A stretch of 64,000 nucleotides of DNA from NCBI RefSeq assembly GCF_016808335.1, contig NC_053146.1, forward strand, positions 40,296,470 through 40,360,469. The letters are read 5' to 3'. Below are positions 1 to 12,159 of this stretch, piece by piece. Source of the stretch: Panicum virgatum. Taxonomy: Eukaryota > Streptophyta > Magnoliopsida > Poales > Poaceae. A program made the position numbers and the translations under genes. The notes beneath the pieces are model-generated. The model saw nothing but the letters and a program-made list of their open reading frames with translations, searched no databases and was not told where the DNA came from. Numbering within the stretch: position 1 is the stretch's first letter; each line of letters opens with the position of its first letter.

Positions 1-2885
1 GTCCTTAAGGTCCTTCTGCACCGACGAATATGCGACCTGGAGGGCCTCTCTCGCCGCGGTCTCGTCCGTCACCGCCTTCTTCAGCGCTTAACAAGAAATC
101 AAAGATGAGATCCAGTGAATCAAAAATAGCTTAAGCGGATCTTGGGATACTTACCCTCGGTATGCTCCTTCTCTTTCTCCAGCAACGCCCGAGTAGCGTC
201 TGCCTGCTGATGGAGCACGGATAAGAAGGCTTCCCTCTCTCTAAGGGAAGTTTCTGTGTCGCGAATGGCCACCTCCTGCTCCTCAAGGACGACGTCCTTC
301 TCCACAAGGGTGTCAATGAGCGTGGTGACGGCCGCCTTGTCGCGCTAGAGCTCGGTCTCCTTGCGCTGGAGCTCAGCCTCCTTCGCCTCGAGCGCCTTGT
401 CTTTCTGCTCCAGTGCCACCTCGTTCCGCCACAGCTCGGCAGCCTGCGCCTCGACCTCCTGGGCCTTCTGCTCCGCCGCGGCCCTCTGGGCGTCACGCTC
501 GTCGACAGCTCACGCCAGCTCCGCCTCCAGCGCACGCTGACGCGCCCCCAGGTCGGACACCAAGATGTTGGCCTCGTTCATCCATGCGACCATACTGGCA
601 TTGCATTGCTCGAGCCAGTGCACCTGGGAATACTGCCGGGCCAGCTCGGCGCTCTTGCTACACGAGATTTCCTTCAGTCGCTGTGAACGGAAGGACATAA
701 GCGGAAGACACACAAACGGGGTCAGAAACAGACAATTCCCAGGGAAAGGCATTTACCTTGCTAATAAGGAAGTCCGTCTTCTGATGAAGCTGAAAGGCAC
801 GGTCAAGGGCGGCCTGGATCTGAGAGCCGACCTCGTGCTGCGCCTTGCAAACCTCCTCCTCCTCCCGCTCATTGCGATCAAAATCCGAGGGGACCCTGGG
901 CTGGACCATTGTCCACTCGACCCCCACGGGGGGCCCCTTCGACGTTCCCGCACCGAGGACAACCTCTGAGGTCGAGATGAATTTGGTAATCCGGGCAACG
1001 GCTCTAGCCGCAGCATTCGGGTCGATTTCCTCTGAGTCCCCAAACTCCTCGTCCGGCGGCATCTCCACCACCGGCACCACGTTCTCCGGCACCATCTGCG
1101 TCATTGCCGCCGCGGCAGCCCTCTCACCCAAAGCCCCCGTGGACTCATGGGCGAGGGTCTCCTCTGACGCCACCGCTAGCGCCGTTTGTGCCACCGCTGC
1201 CACTGCGGCACCCTCGTCCCCAGCCCCTGCAGGCTTGGGGGCGAAGACCTCTCCCTCTGTCTGGCTGGCGGGGCACTCCGATGCATCCCCACCAGTCTCT
1301 CCTCTTATAGCACCCGGCCGGGCGGCGTCATCAGTGTCGCCTCGGCCGGCATCATCAACAGCACCCGGCTAGGCGCCGTTATCAGCATCGCCTCGGCCAG
1401 CATCATCAACAGCTCCCGGCCGGGCGGCGTCTTCCGTGCTGCCTCGGCCGTTCTCGTCTACGGCATCCGGCCGAGCAGCACGCTCTTCACTGCCTCGGTC
1501 GGCCTCTTCCTCGGCGCTCGACCGAGCAGCCACTATTGTGCTGCCCTGGCCGGCGTTGCTCGAACCTGTCTGCGCCCGGACCCCCTGGGCTCCCCGGGCC
1601 AGCGCCTCCCGGAGCCTCGCAGTGGCCGCCTCTAGCGTCGGAGGCCCCCCAGTCGAGGGCTGCGCCACCAAACATGGCGTAGCACTCGCCCCCGACTTGA
1701 GGATCTTGGACGGTGCAAGCAGGGCCGCGTCCGGGGTGGCAGCCTTATGGCTGGATCGAACAGGGGAGATCAGTAAAGACTGAAGGATCGATCGACAAAC
1801 GTGAAGGGCGAAACATAAAACTACTTACCTCGATAGGGCGCTCAGCTTGTGCCTGCCCGTGCCGCTCCTCTGGGCTCGCGGAACTCTACCACTTCCCTAC
1901 GAAAGGCTTGGGTGCATCGCCCTTGGACTAGCCTGAACCCTCGGGGCTGTTTGCCCGAGGGTCTCCGCACTCGCCGCGGACGTCCTGCCGCCCGCCGGCG
2001 TCGCGAACATGGGCGTCCGCCCGCCCATCGTTGCCGCTAGCGCGGGTGACCTCCTGCTCCCTGCCCGCCATCGACACGGGCGTCCTCTCAATCATCGCCG
2101 ATGTCGAGGCCTCAATGCCGGTCCATTGCTGGACCGGCGGAGGGCTTCCGGCCGTCACCACCTCGAAGTCCTCGGACTCCGAGAAATCCACCCCGGCAGA
2201 CGAGAAACTTTCCTCCGGGGTGGACTCGGGCGTGGTCGGCAGAGAGAGGCCCTCCCTCTCCCGTCTGATGCACTCCCTCTCATGGTTCTCCCTCCTCAGC
2301 CTCTTCCTGAGGGCAGTCGCCTTCGCGTCGTCCTTCCTCTTCTTCTCCGCCTGCACGTGCAGGCAGTTCGCTTCGCGTACCTCTTGGAGTGGGGGCTTCG
2401 AGACATAGCCTTTATGGCTTCGTCCCTATAAGCATGACCTAGATCAAGAACAAGAAGAAGGATAAGAAACAGCACGGAATCAACAACAATCGAAAGCCGG
2501 ACTCACCAGACTGATGTACCCCTCCTCGGGGCGCATCTTGATCTTCCAGAGGTCCTCAGGGTTGGAGGGGAAGTTCGCCACCGCGTTCTTCGCCCTCTGG
2601 GCAGCGGCGTCGAGGGAGAGTAGCCCATTTGACATCCTCGAACCCTTGGCCGCAGCCTTGGGAGTTATCTCGAAGATCGCCAACCTCCTCTCCATGAGGG
2701 GAATCACCCTCTGCCGGTGAAAATTCGCGATGTTGGCAGCTGCCGTCAGTCCCTTCTTCACCAGGTGCCGCAGCACGTCGGTGAAGACCCTGAGCCTGGC
2801 CTGGTGCTCGGGGGGTGACACCCCCCACTTCCACGCGTCCGGCCTCTCCCACAGGACCTTGTTGGTGAACGCCGAAAGCCGCCCA
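1..2885 (-). pseudogene. Truncated five-exon grass 'putative gypsy-type transposon' ORF, coiled-coil protein
   Basis: Minus-strand gene in five exons with good splice sites: about 2885-2507, 2425-1829, 1779-757, 680-155 and 86-1, running off the window. The first exon holds a conserved block (WERPDAWKWGVSPPEHQARL, then residues around VIPLMERRLAIFE) that I recognise from proteins annotated in grass genomes as putative gypsy-type transposon proteins. Exon 2 begins with a basic, charged stretch; exon 3 is Ala/Glu-rich with 17-residue repeats; exons 4 and 5 are Glu/Gln/Lys-rich and strongly coiled-coil-like. Molecular function is not known. In-frame stops lie at 1369-1371, 510-512 and 345-347, so the gene is dead. 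The N-terminal part is cut at about 2885, where an opposite-strand copia reverse-transcriptase fragment starts directly, so neither end of the parent element is visible. Family identity is from memory of related proteins. Confidence 0.7.
1315..1517 (-). repeat. Four 51-bp tandem repeats inside the coiled-coil gene
   Basis: The triplet CGG that opens each unit recurs at 1315, 1366, 1417 and 1468, exactly 51 bp apart. On the minus strand each unit encodes 17 residues of the type ARPGAVDDAGRGD. Length is a multiple of three, so unit gain or loss keeps frame. One unit carries the TAG stop at 1369-1371. Confidence 0.85.
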
Positions 2886-3528
2886 AGAATTACAATGTCA
2901 TTGGTACTAAATGGGTCTTTCGAAACAAGCAAAATGAAAATAGAATGGTTGTGAGAAACTAGGCAAGATTGGTAGCTCAAGGCTTCACTCAAGTCGAAGG
3001 TTTGGATTTCGATGAAACTTTTGCTCCCGTTGCTATATTAGAAGCTATTAGAATTTTATTAGCTTATGCTTGCTCTCACAACATAAAACTTTTTCAAATG
3101 GATGTGAAAAGTGCCTTCTTGAATGGCAAGATTAGTGAACTTGTTTTTGTTGAGCAACCTCCCGGTTTTGAAGACCCCAAGAATCCAAATCATGTATACA
3201 AGCTCTCTAAAGGTCTCTATGGTCTTAAGCAAGCTCCACGAGCTTGGTATGAAAGATTGAGAAACTTTCTTATCTCTAAGGGCTTCAAAATTGGTAAAAT
3301 TGACACTACTTTGTTCACTAAAGCAATTGGTAAGGATTTGTTTGTTTGTCAAATTTATGTTGATGATATTATCTTTGGTTCAACTAATCCAAGTTTTTGT
3401 GAGGAATTTGGTGAAATGATGTCTAGGGAGTTTGAGATGTCCATGATTGGCGAATTGAGTTTCTTTCTTGGAGTTCAAATCAAGCAACTCAAGGAGGCAC
3501 GTTTGTGTGTCAATCAAAATACGTGAAG
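2886..3528 (+). pseudogene. Ty1/copia reverse transcriptase fragment
   Basis: Plus-strand reading starts with NVIGTKWVFRNKQ and continues through ARLVAQGF, FAPVA, FQMDVKSAFLNG, YGLKQAPRAWYE and the catalytic YVDD motif near 3358, the order of motifs in copia reverse transcriptases. It would copy retroelement RNA into cDNA in cytoplasmic particles. A stop (TAG for the usual Lys before ARLVAQG) lies near 2961 and a small deletion just before 3526 shifts the frame. The remaining RNase H half continues at 7161 beyond the inserted solo LTR, with the codons on both sides matching across the gap. Confidence 0.9.
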
Positions 3529-3533
3529 GATAC

Positions 3534-6500
3534 CGTAACACCCTAATTTAAATTTCAGCATTTAATAATAAATTTAATTGGCTTTATTTAATTTTCTAGG
3601 ATTTAATATGCTTAGACTTGCATTTAAATTAATTTTCTTTCACAAGTAATTAAATTTTTTCTAGGTTTAAACTTGTTGTTGCATTCATGCTGGTGCATAA
3701 ATTTTATTGGTTGAGTGGGTAGGGTTTGAATTAAAAATTTAGTTTGAATTCAAATAGTTTTGGGTGTAGTTTGGAAAAGAAAAAAGAGAAGAAAAGGAAT
3801 AGAAAACCCAGCCCAACTCAGCCTTGGCCCAACCCGCTACCCCTTTTCCTTTTCACCCGGCCGGCCCAGTCCCCCCCCCTCTCCCACACCAGTAGGCCAG
3901 CCCAGCCCTTCTCCTTTTCCCTCACCCCGCACGCACAGCCCACTTCTGCTTTGGCCCAGCAGACCGCTCCTGCAGCCCAGCGCCTCGCGTCCAGCCCGTG
4001 TGCGCGCCTTGCCCCTGACAAGCAGGGCCCACCTGTCGGCGCCTTCACCTCCCTCTCCTTCTTCCACGCGCAGCTCTACCCCGCTAGCTCCGCCATGAAC
4101 TCCGGTTCCCACGCCTGCCCGGTGGACCGCACTTCCCTGCGAGACCCACCGGCCAGCCTCCCGGAGCCCCTCCCTTCCAGAAGCTTCCCTGCCCGAGTCC
4201 CGGATCACGAAATGCTGTTGCGCGATCCGCTCCTTCCGCACACGAATCACGGCCGCATTCACCGCGGCGTCCACGCCGGGCACGAATGCCCAAGATCCCC
4301 GGACCCCTCCTTAAGTGGCTCGTGACCCCCTCCTGCGAGCCACGACGCCACACCGCAGCCGCCGCCCTGAATCCCATCGCCTCCATCCTCGCCATTGCCG
4401 TGCAAAACACTGCGCTGCCGTGGAACTCCAGCTCCGCCATGCCACAGCCTCACCAGAGCCGCACAGCAGCTTCGCCGTGAGCCCAGGGACCTCACGGAGC
4501 TGGCCATCCATCGATCCCGACCTGCATGAACCGGAATTGAGCCCGGACGCCATCTCGGGTAAGATCGTCCGCCGCCGCAATTTCACGCCACCGCCTCTCC
4601 CTGACCCCCGTGAGATCTCCGTAGGAGCACCCTGAGTCGATTCGTGCAGCCCAGACGCCCGGAGGCCCTCTGCAGCACCCTCCTCCGCGAGCTCCGCCAT
4701 GACCCACCTCCCGGACCTCGCCGCCGACCTCGCTGCACGGCATCTCCGACCCGAACCAAACCTTGGTGAGCACCAGCCCGGCCTTCTTTCTCTATTGCGC
4801 TGGGTTTCCAGGCCCATAGGCCGCCCTGGTGGCCGGAACGTTGCTACCGGTGCTCCGCCGCCGCTGCTCCGCCGTGGCGGGCACCCCGCAGCACAGCACC
4901 GTCCCGCGCAGGCCTTGCCCACACTTGTTTCTGCTCTACGCACGTGCACACACTTGTTTGCGTCCAAACCCGTGCCCAGAACCAGGTGAACACACGCGCG
5001 CCGTCGAGTTCGCCGCCGTAGATCCGCCGCCGCCCGTGCCCGCTCCGCACTGTGCCTCGCCGACCCCTGCTGTAGCCCCAGGTGGGTTACGCACGCCGCG
5101 TAGACCACCCTAGACCCAAACCCTAGGCGGATTGACCCTAGGAACGCCGTATATGGCGAACTACGACGAGTTCCCGGCGAGCGCCGCCGCGGGAAATGAT
5201 TCCCGCGATCCAGCGCCGCCGTCCCCGCGCCCGAGCGAGCCCTGACCATCCGATTCGCAGCCGACACCCGAGATTAGAAGCCGCATACCGATCAGATTTG
5301 AGCCACCGGATCGTGATCCAATGGCCGAGATCTGCGCGTACCCCTTCGCCCTGGCCAATTTGCTAAAGAGCCCCTCAGTTTCCTTGAAATCAACCCGCCA
5401 TCCTTCTTAGTTCAAAAGAATTTACAGTTAGGCCCAGTTTTTAGCGTTTTAGCCCCCGAGCTTTCTGGAAATAGCGCCCGCAGTCCACCCCTTGCGTTTT
5501 TATGCGCTAGCCCCTGGATCTAACCATTAATTGCGGTAGTCCACCCCTGGTTTTTGCAGAAAACCCCTGGGAAGTCTATTTTTCTTACAGTTTAGCCCCT
5601 AGATCTTGTTTTAAGCCTAGTTTTCGCGTTCTAGCTCCGTTTTAGGTGTTCTTTACGTCCACGCGATCATTGTAATGCGTGGAACAGTTCTAGCTTAGTT
5701 TTGTTTGCTATTTTTATGTATCGTTGTACTCTTTCTTAGTGTTTTCTTTTGTTTGCATGTATGTTTATGTGCTGGACCCTGTTTTGGCATTGCGATCGTG
5801 AGTAGACGCTGAGCCTTCGGAGGAGTACCAGTATCCGGAGCAGCCACCATCTTCACAGCAGTTTGACCAGCAGGAGACATTTGAGGAAGGCAAGTATAAC
5901 ATGAACACCACCTATTACTTTTAAATACAATTTCATACTGTATTTTAATATTGTATGCCTATAAGGACTTTCCTAGCCACTTTATATCCTTTATATATAT
6001 CCCTTGGGTTGCATTTTTGGTTTGTTGTGCTAGGTGCCGCGCTATAACACACTTGGTCCTTTTTAATTAAATTGTTAATGGTCTTATGCAACTTAATTCT
6101 GAGCGTTACCCTCTGTGCTCTGTACTTGAGTGATTTACGTCTCTTTAAAACATGTTTTTCTAGAAACTTGGTTTAGGAGGCTCGCACTGTGTGATGTGCT
6201 AGCTACTCTCCATAAGGACCGTACGTCATTAGAGCGACAACCTGGGACAACCGCGCAACCACAAGACTGGAATGGGACGGTCTTGGCTTACTAATTAGGT
6301 CTTTTTGGTTTGGAGTAACTTACCTGTGGGGCAAGGGTGGTAAGCTTCTATGGCCCTCATATTGAGTGGCCTCGTCTGTGCTTCTATGTCTTGATGCCCA
6401 CTTGACCTGCTCCATAGTCGCCGATCCAACCCTCGCGGTTACTCCTTACCAACGGGATTCTTTGTAAAGGCCTCGTAGTGAGTTTGCTAGTCATCTCACC

Positions 6501-7155
6501 TACGAAAGTGTGATGAATAACTAGCGTAGCTCACGACTTGTGGGTAAAGATGTGCAACCTCTGCAGAGTGTAAAACTGGTATACTAGCCGTGCTCACGGT
6601 CATGAGCGGCACGGATCCTCCTTTTGATTAGTGGGTTACCTTGGTGGTTTTGGTTTGGTTCTCAGTAGTTCATAATTAATTCTGATTAATTACTATGTAA
6701 CTAGGGTATGGTAATTCATCAACTGGTAGTAATTAGTTCTAATAAAATTTTGCCATGATTAAAAACTAATGCAGTTGACTCAGCCAACCTTAGAGCCTCA
6801 TAGTTTGTGTTATACTTGTTGAGTACAAGTTGTGTACTCACTCTTGCCTACTCTACTCTTTTCCTCTTGTTCTCTTTGGGGACACTAGGAGTACGAGGAC
6901 TTCTAGGCATTCGTCTCCCAGTCGACGTCCCTGTGGCGCCCAACTTCCGAGTTTCGTACTTGTTTTACGCTTCCGCATACTCTGTATCAGACATTTGTCA
7001 TTTATGTAATAAATAACATTCGTACTCACTTTATTATATCTTTTTACGTGATATGTGCTGTGATATACTGTTCATTCTGTTGTATATATGTGTGACTTGA
7101 TCCTGGCACGTATATGATTGCTCGGTTTATGTCCTTTTGTAAACCGGGTGTTACA
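3534..7155 (+). mobile_element. Solo LTR (copy 1), TGTAACACCC family, probably Del/Tekay-type Ty3/gypsy
   Basis: A 3622-bp block splits the copia pol. Its ends are CGTAACACCC (family consensus TGTAACACCC) and GGGTGTTACA. The flanks are GATAC (3529-3533) and GATAT (7156-7160), a 5-bp target duplication with one change; the copia codons read straight through if the block and one GATAT are removed. No gag or pol lies inside, so this is a single LTR left by LTR-LTR recombination. Two more copies sit at 14360-17914 and 21060-24583 in the other orientation. Great LTR length and the TGTAACACCC end suggest the Del/Tekay chromovirus group; that assignment, and the strand, are inference. Confidence 0.9.
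5805..5898 (+). other. Gln/Glu-rich coding-like stretch inside solo LTR copy 1
   Basis: From GAC at 5805 an open frame reads DAEPSEEYQYPEQPPSSQQF and ends in EEGKYNM. The same frame, with in-frame length differences only, is present in the other two copies at 15716-15811 and 22416-22511. It follows an AG (GTGAGTAG) and ends in GGCAAGTAT, which resembles splice acceptor and GC-type donor sites. No known function; it may be a small exon in an LTR transcript. Confidence 0.5.
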
Positions 7156-7160
7156 GATAT

Positions 7161-8008
7161 CTTGAAGAAATTTAGTATGGAAGATGCAAAACCAATCAAG
7201 ACTCCTATGGCCACCAATGGGCATCTCGACCTAGATGACAGAGGTAACCCGGTTGACCAAAAGCTTTACCGTTCTATGATTGGTAGTTTGCTTTATTTGA
7301 CCGCATCTAGGCTCGACATCATATTTAGTGTTTGTATGTGTGCACGATTTCAAGCCGCACCTAGAGAATGTCATTTGACCGCCGTCAAAAGGATCTTGAG
7401 ATACTTGAAATATTCTCCTAATATTGGCTTGTGGTATCCCAAGGGTGCTCATTTTGACTTAGTTGGATTTTCGGATTCGGATTATGCCGGGTGCAAGATT
7501 GATAGGAAAAGAACTTCCGGTAGTTGTCAATTTCTTGGAAGATCTCTTGTTTCTTGGTCTTCAAAGAAACAAAATTCCGTGGCTCTTTCAACCGCCGAAG
7601 CAGAATATATTTCGGCCGGAAGTTGTTGTGCACAATTATTATGGATGAAGCAAACTCTTCTTGATTTTGGTGTGAAGTTTGATGAAATTCTCTTATTGTG
7701 TGACAATGAAAGCACCGTGAAAATTGCAACTAATCCAGTGCAACATTCAGAACCAAGCATATTGATATCCGACATTATTTTCTTAGAGATCATGTGAATA
7801 AGGGTGATATCAAAATTGATGGAATTTGCACAGATGATCAATTGGCCGATATATTTACCAGGCCATTGGATGAATCTCGGTTTTGTAAGTTGAGGAATGA
7901 GCTAAACATCACTGACTTCTCAAATGTGGTTGGAAAACTAGTACATATGGCATGTGGTTCTTTGATGCATCCTTTGTTGCATTTTTTTGAATTTTTGAGG
8001 AATTTTTG
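7161..8008 (+). pseudogene. Ty1/copia RNase H and 3' end of pol
   Basis: Continuation of the split copia polyprotein: DILKKFSMEDAKPIKTPM, then the connection region (YRSMIGSLLYLTASRLDI) and the RNase H with FSDSDYAGC, KRTSGSCQFLG, WSSKKQNSVALSTAEAEY and LLCDNEST, which carry the usual acidic catalytic residues. It would degrade RNA in the RNA-DNA hybrid. A frameshift near 7790 separates the last part (DDQLADIFTRPLDESRFCKL), which continues in another frame to about 8008. After this comes untranslated sequence leading to the extra ORF. Broken, but recognisable throughout. Confidence 0.9.
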
Positions 8009-8189
8009 AGCCATTTATGGGTTTTCAAGATTTTACTTGATTTATTTTTGAATTCTTGCTGTTATTCGCTCATATGAGTCTTTGGAAGGTTTTCATGCAA
8101 GTTTTGAGATTTTTGGATTTTTATATGAGTAGTGATCCTAAATTGAATTTGGAATTTAGAAAATTGGCAAATTTCTGGGCTTTCTGGAA

Positions 8190-9035
8190 TTTGGTAGTGC
8201 GGACGGTCCGCGGGTAAGAGGCGGATGGTCCGCCGTTCATGAAAAATGTTCACCAGAGGCTCTGCAGAAAGGTTTCAGCCGAAAAAATCATATAGCGGAC
8301 GGTCCGCCGGTCATCGGTGCAAACGGCTGCGGATACACCGGTGATGTATCCACTGGGCAAAGCGCAGACGGTCCGCCATGGATCCGCGGATAGTCCGCCG
8401 TTGGTGAGAAAAATTTACCAGACGCAGTTCTAGTCGGTGTTGGTCAGATTTTTCAAAGGCGGAGGGTCCGCCCATGGACAGCGGACGGTCCGCTCCAGCG
8501 CAGAATGGTGGGGTCGGCCAGACTTGACTTATATGGGGTGTCTCTTTCACTTCCCCCCTCCAAACCACAGCCATACCCTCAAAGGCTCTTTCTCTTTCTC
8601 TCTCAAGCACATGGGGGAGACTTCAAGGTCAAGGGTGTTTGGCGTGATTCCCGAACAGTCCGAGCACATCCCCGGACACTCTGCGACGATCTTCATCATG
8701 TCCTCTCGGTATTTTGTCGATTCCCTAACTCTTGTTCTTGGATTTCATCATTGGAAAGAGTTAGGGTTAGGTGCTCCGATCTATTTTGGGCCATGGATTG
8801 AAGAAAATTGTTGGGGGATCTTATTCCTGGTGATGAGGAGATACTTTGGTTAAAGTTTGGTTGGTGGATTTGATCTAGAACACGAATTGTGATTGAATCA
8901 AAATTTGGGCGATTTCAAGTTACTGCACAGAACAGATGGGTCGCGGACAGTCTGCCCCCCTGACAACGGATGGTCCGCTGTAGGGTTTCAGTGACCCGCG
9001 GACGGTCCGCTTTCAGAAGTGCGGACGGTCCGCAA
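8190..9035. repeat. Eleven dispersed copies of a GCGGACGGTCCGC near-palindrome between copia pol and the extra ORF
   Basis: Copies or one- to two-base variants occur near 8197, 8221, 8294, 8363, 8389, 8459, 8480, 8943, 8966, 8998 and 9020. Spacing is irregular, so this is not a CRISPR or simple tandem array. The same motif recurs about seven times in the LTR at 37030-37320. The stretch 8190-9130 holds no convincing gene. The role of the motif is unknown. Confidence 0.8.
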
Positions 9036-9130
9036 TTGTCAGATTTTTCAGATGGTTGCTAATTTGATATAAATCATAATGGATTGGTTCTATTGCTTTT
9101 GTAATTGTTCGTATGGTAAATTCTTGATCT

Positions 9131-10745
9131 CAGGCCACCTCGGAAGATCCAAAAGACTACTACTTTCAAGATCAAGAAAGCTGGTGCATCAAAGAGGCAA
9201 AGAGACAGTGATGACTCGGATGATGTGGATTATGCTCCCAATTCTAGTGACTTGGCTGCAACATCTTTAGTGGGTGGTGTAGGAGATGATTCTTCTGATG
9301 AGGATGTTGAGGGTGCTGAGGATGATATCACAGATCTCATGGGGTTGGACCTTCCGAGCAGGCAGTGGACTACTGAGTCTTATTCACATGCAAGGTTAGT
9401 AAATCAGCTCGACGTGCCTCGAGACACCAACATTCTCTACTTCAGAACTGAGGTACAAAAAGATGCTTACTTTGGTTATCTAGTTAAGAAAAATGTATTC
9501 AAACATCAGACCATAGACCTAGCATATATGAGATCACAGCCAGTTATTCTGCACTAGTTGATAGATTTGAGGCTATGGGGTTAGCAAATTTCCTTCAGCA
9601 TAGATGTGATTGGAATGAGACTGTTATTCGTTAGTTCTATGCCACCCTAGAGATAAACATAGTAGAGGAAATATTATGGTGGACAACTGGGAAGACGACT
9701 TATTTTGCTATATTTGCTCAGTTTGCTGCTGCAAATGAATTGGATTATGATTTCATCACAAATGAGCAAAGTATAAATTTTGTGTTGGAGAACCCTCTAG
9801 ATGAGAATGATTAGCCTATGTACTATGAGCCTGCAAATGTGGGGGTTGCTAGGGTCTTTGGAGGTACTCAGGGTCTTAGGCATCATCCTGCAGTGATCAA
9901 CAACATTGCTAGAGTCACTTTTATGCCTAAGAGTGGCAACAAGGACAAGATCAGAGGTCTGTACTGGAATGTCATTTCTCATGTGATGAATGGCAACAGA
10001 ATCAGTATCATTGCACTTATCATGGATCAGCTAGCAGATCTGAGGTTAAACCTTGAGATGAACCTTTACTTTGCTCCCTACATCATGCCTATCATCAAGG
10101 CTAAGACCAGCTTCAGAGGCATTTGTGAGTGCATGCATATACCATTTAGGCCTTTCAAGAATGACACAGGTTTTCAACTGAGGCCATTGACTCCTTTCCC
10201 TGGAGATGATATGGATGAGGCAGCACATGGGCATGATGATGATGGTGATGATAGTGCTAATGATGCTCATATGGGAGCAGCCGCAGCGTAGCATGCCATG
10301 CCACCTCCACAGCCTCCAGTCCAGCCACAGTGGGCACCTCCAGTAGGGTACTTTGACACATACTTTGCATCCATGCAGCAGATCATGTCTTCTCAGATTG
10401 GGTTTGGCTAACCAGATGCAGAATCAGATGAACCTTGGCTTCCAGAACATACAACAACAGATGTTCCAGCCCATGATGGTTCAGATGCAGGGAGTTCAGG
10501 AGAGTCTTCACTCTGACATAGCAGCCCTGGACTCACACTTTGAGGATATGCCGTCATCTGAGCAGTTTGAGCAGCTTGAGCAGAGGCAGCAGCAGGTTGA
10601 GCAGAGGTTTGACACCTTTAGCACAACCTTCACTGGGTTCTCTGATCACTTCTACTCGGTGTTTTCGGCTCCAGTGCCGCCTCCAGAGTTCTATCCGCAT
10701 CAGGCATTCTACTCATCACCACCGCCTCCGCCGCCGATGGACTGA
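9131..10745 (+). pseudogene. Extra ORF between copia pol and 3' LTR (plant transposon protein domain)
   Basis: A spliced-looking ORF: a possible acceptor (GATCTCAG) precedes the first coding bases near 9135. The protein begins with a basic stretch, then an acidic segment (DDSSDEDVEGAEDDI), then a globular domain starting at NILYFRTEVQKDAYFGYLVK and running to RPFKND, like the 'putative plant transposon protein' domain seen downstream of pol in plant copia elements. It ends in a Gln-rich coiled coil (QFEQLEQRQQQVEQRFDTF) and a Pro-rich tail. SIRE-lineage elements are known to carry an extra, sometimes envelope-like, ORF here; the job of this version is unknown. A frameshift lies near 9545, TAG stops at 9632-9634, 9812-9814 and 10289-10291, and another frameshift near 10410. 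All three stops would be CAG in the intact form. Confidence 0.75.
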
Positions 10746-11360
10746 TCTTCTTGGCAATTGATGCCAAAGGGGGAGAAGAGCTTGGAGTGATGCATGGTTC
10801 TAGGGGGAGCTCATGGACTTCGCATGGAGATTCTATTCGATTTGCTTCCGCTTGCCTCTCATGTTTTATTTGTGTCGAACTCTATTGCATTACATGTTTA
10901 TGCTTTGTGTCTTGCATGGACTTGGTTTGTCATTCGAACTGGATTTGAGAATTTGGTTTGTAATGTGTGATGAACTTCGTTGGCTTGTAATACTCTTTGT
11001 GGCTTATGTTCATCGTTGTGGATTATTGAGGTTGTGCTAATATTGTCAAGTTCATTTCATATATATATATATATATTGCGTTGTATTGCCTCGATTTCCA
11101 CTTGTAGGGGAAACTCTGTCAAAATTCTCAAATTTCATATATATGTGCTCTTGGATTTCATCTATAAATTATATGCACACATCAAGGGGGAGTTCTCTCT
11201 ATTCATCGAACTTAGGTGAATTTATTCATATCAATTCTGAAATTTTCAAGAAAAATGAGTAAGTTCTTCCAAAGTTCAACTCCAAGTCTACCTTATGCCT
11301 TGTGTATAAAGTTGACTTGAACTCTTTTTATCACTCCAAAATTAGTGTTGTCATCAATTA
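10746..11360. other. Copia 3' untranslated region, no gene
   Basis: AT-rich sequence between the extra ORF and the polypurine tract, with a short (TA)n run near 11060-11075. Short open frames here look random. Confidence 0.6.
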
Positions 11361-11376
11361 CCAAAAAGGGGGAGAT
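11361..11376 (+). other. Polypurine tract of the copia element
   Basis: CCAAAAAGGGGGAGAT lies directly before the LTR start TGAAAGCATC. Position and composition fit the plus-strand DNA primer of a plant LTR retrotransposon. Confidence 0.85.
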
Positions 11377-11429
11377 TGAAAGCATCTAGGCCCCTAATTC
11401 GTGTTTTGATAATTAATGACAATTGTTTG
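11377..11429 (+). mobile_element. Copia LTR, part 1 of 3
   Basis: Starts TGAAAGCATCTAGGCCCC right after the polypurine tract and is cut at 11429 by the solo LTR of 11430-19619. Sequence resumes at 19625 after the GTTTG duplication. Confidence 0.85.
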
Positions 11430-12010
11430 TAAAACGACCCGGGTTTCCGGACGGACAACCCGAATCCCTGTATTGTCGTGATAGTCCCTGGATCAGTAGC
11501 TATCACATACAGAACTCATTTCAAGCAGTAAATCAGTTCATACTCACTTAAAAGATTCAAACATGGGTTTAATTATTACAATATCCAGAGGATTTGCAGT
11601 ACAAAACTTTTATTACAAGCCTATTGGGTAAACTGGAATAAACAGAAAAAGTGTAACGGTAGCTAGTCTTTAAGGCATCCTTCAACTCGAACTTCATCAT
11701 CACAGGAAGCACTTGAGCGTAGACTAGATGAGGTAGAATACTGGGGTTCACTACTCTATGAAAGTGCAGCCAGATCAAGAGTTGTACATGACCGAGTACA
11801 CGGTTATACGTATAATTTTCACCCTGCAGGAGTTGTACACCTGTACCCACTCGGGCTGCAAAGACGGCCGTCGCCATCTTGAGACATAGCCTACAACCAT
11901 GACTCCCTAACCATGACGGTATCATCCTGCATTCCCGGGGTGGGATACATTCGCCGCAATGAATGTTCCGGGGCTGTGGATCTCTATCCTGGCCATGGCT
12001 TCGAGAATCT

Positions 12011-12159
12011 TGGAGACTAGGGTCGGAGAACCCGACCGGGCCCACGCACCCCAAATTGGGCGTGCGCGGTCTACCCTCTCCTGGAGACTAGGGTCGGAAC
12101 ACCCGACCGGGCCCAACGCACCCCGAATTCCCATGGGCGTGCTCGGTCTACCCTCTCCT
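12011..12159. repeat. Tandem duplication of about 72-77 bp inside the second-family LTR
   Basis: Two neighbouring units begin TGGAGACTAGGGTCGGA, contain CCCGACCGGGCCCA and end GGTCTACCCTCTCC. They differ by small substitutions and a short indel. Confidence 0.85.

Noticed and set aside
2480..2992. Minus-strand ORF read as one protein across 2885
   Set aside because: The part beyond 2885 is the complement of the copia reverse transcriptase, so the frame is a chimera of two elements.
3744..5270. Several long Pro/Arg/Ala-rich open frames on both strands in solo LTR copy 1
   Set aside because: GC-rich LTR region gives overlapping long frames on both strands; no protein family, no conservation of frame with copies 2 and 3.
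8190..9035. CRISPR-like repeat array
   Set aside because: Eukaryotic transposon context, irregular spacing, variable 13-bp motif.
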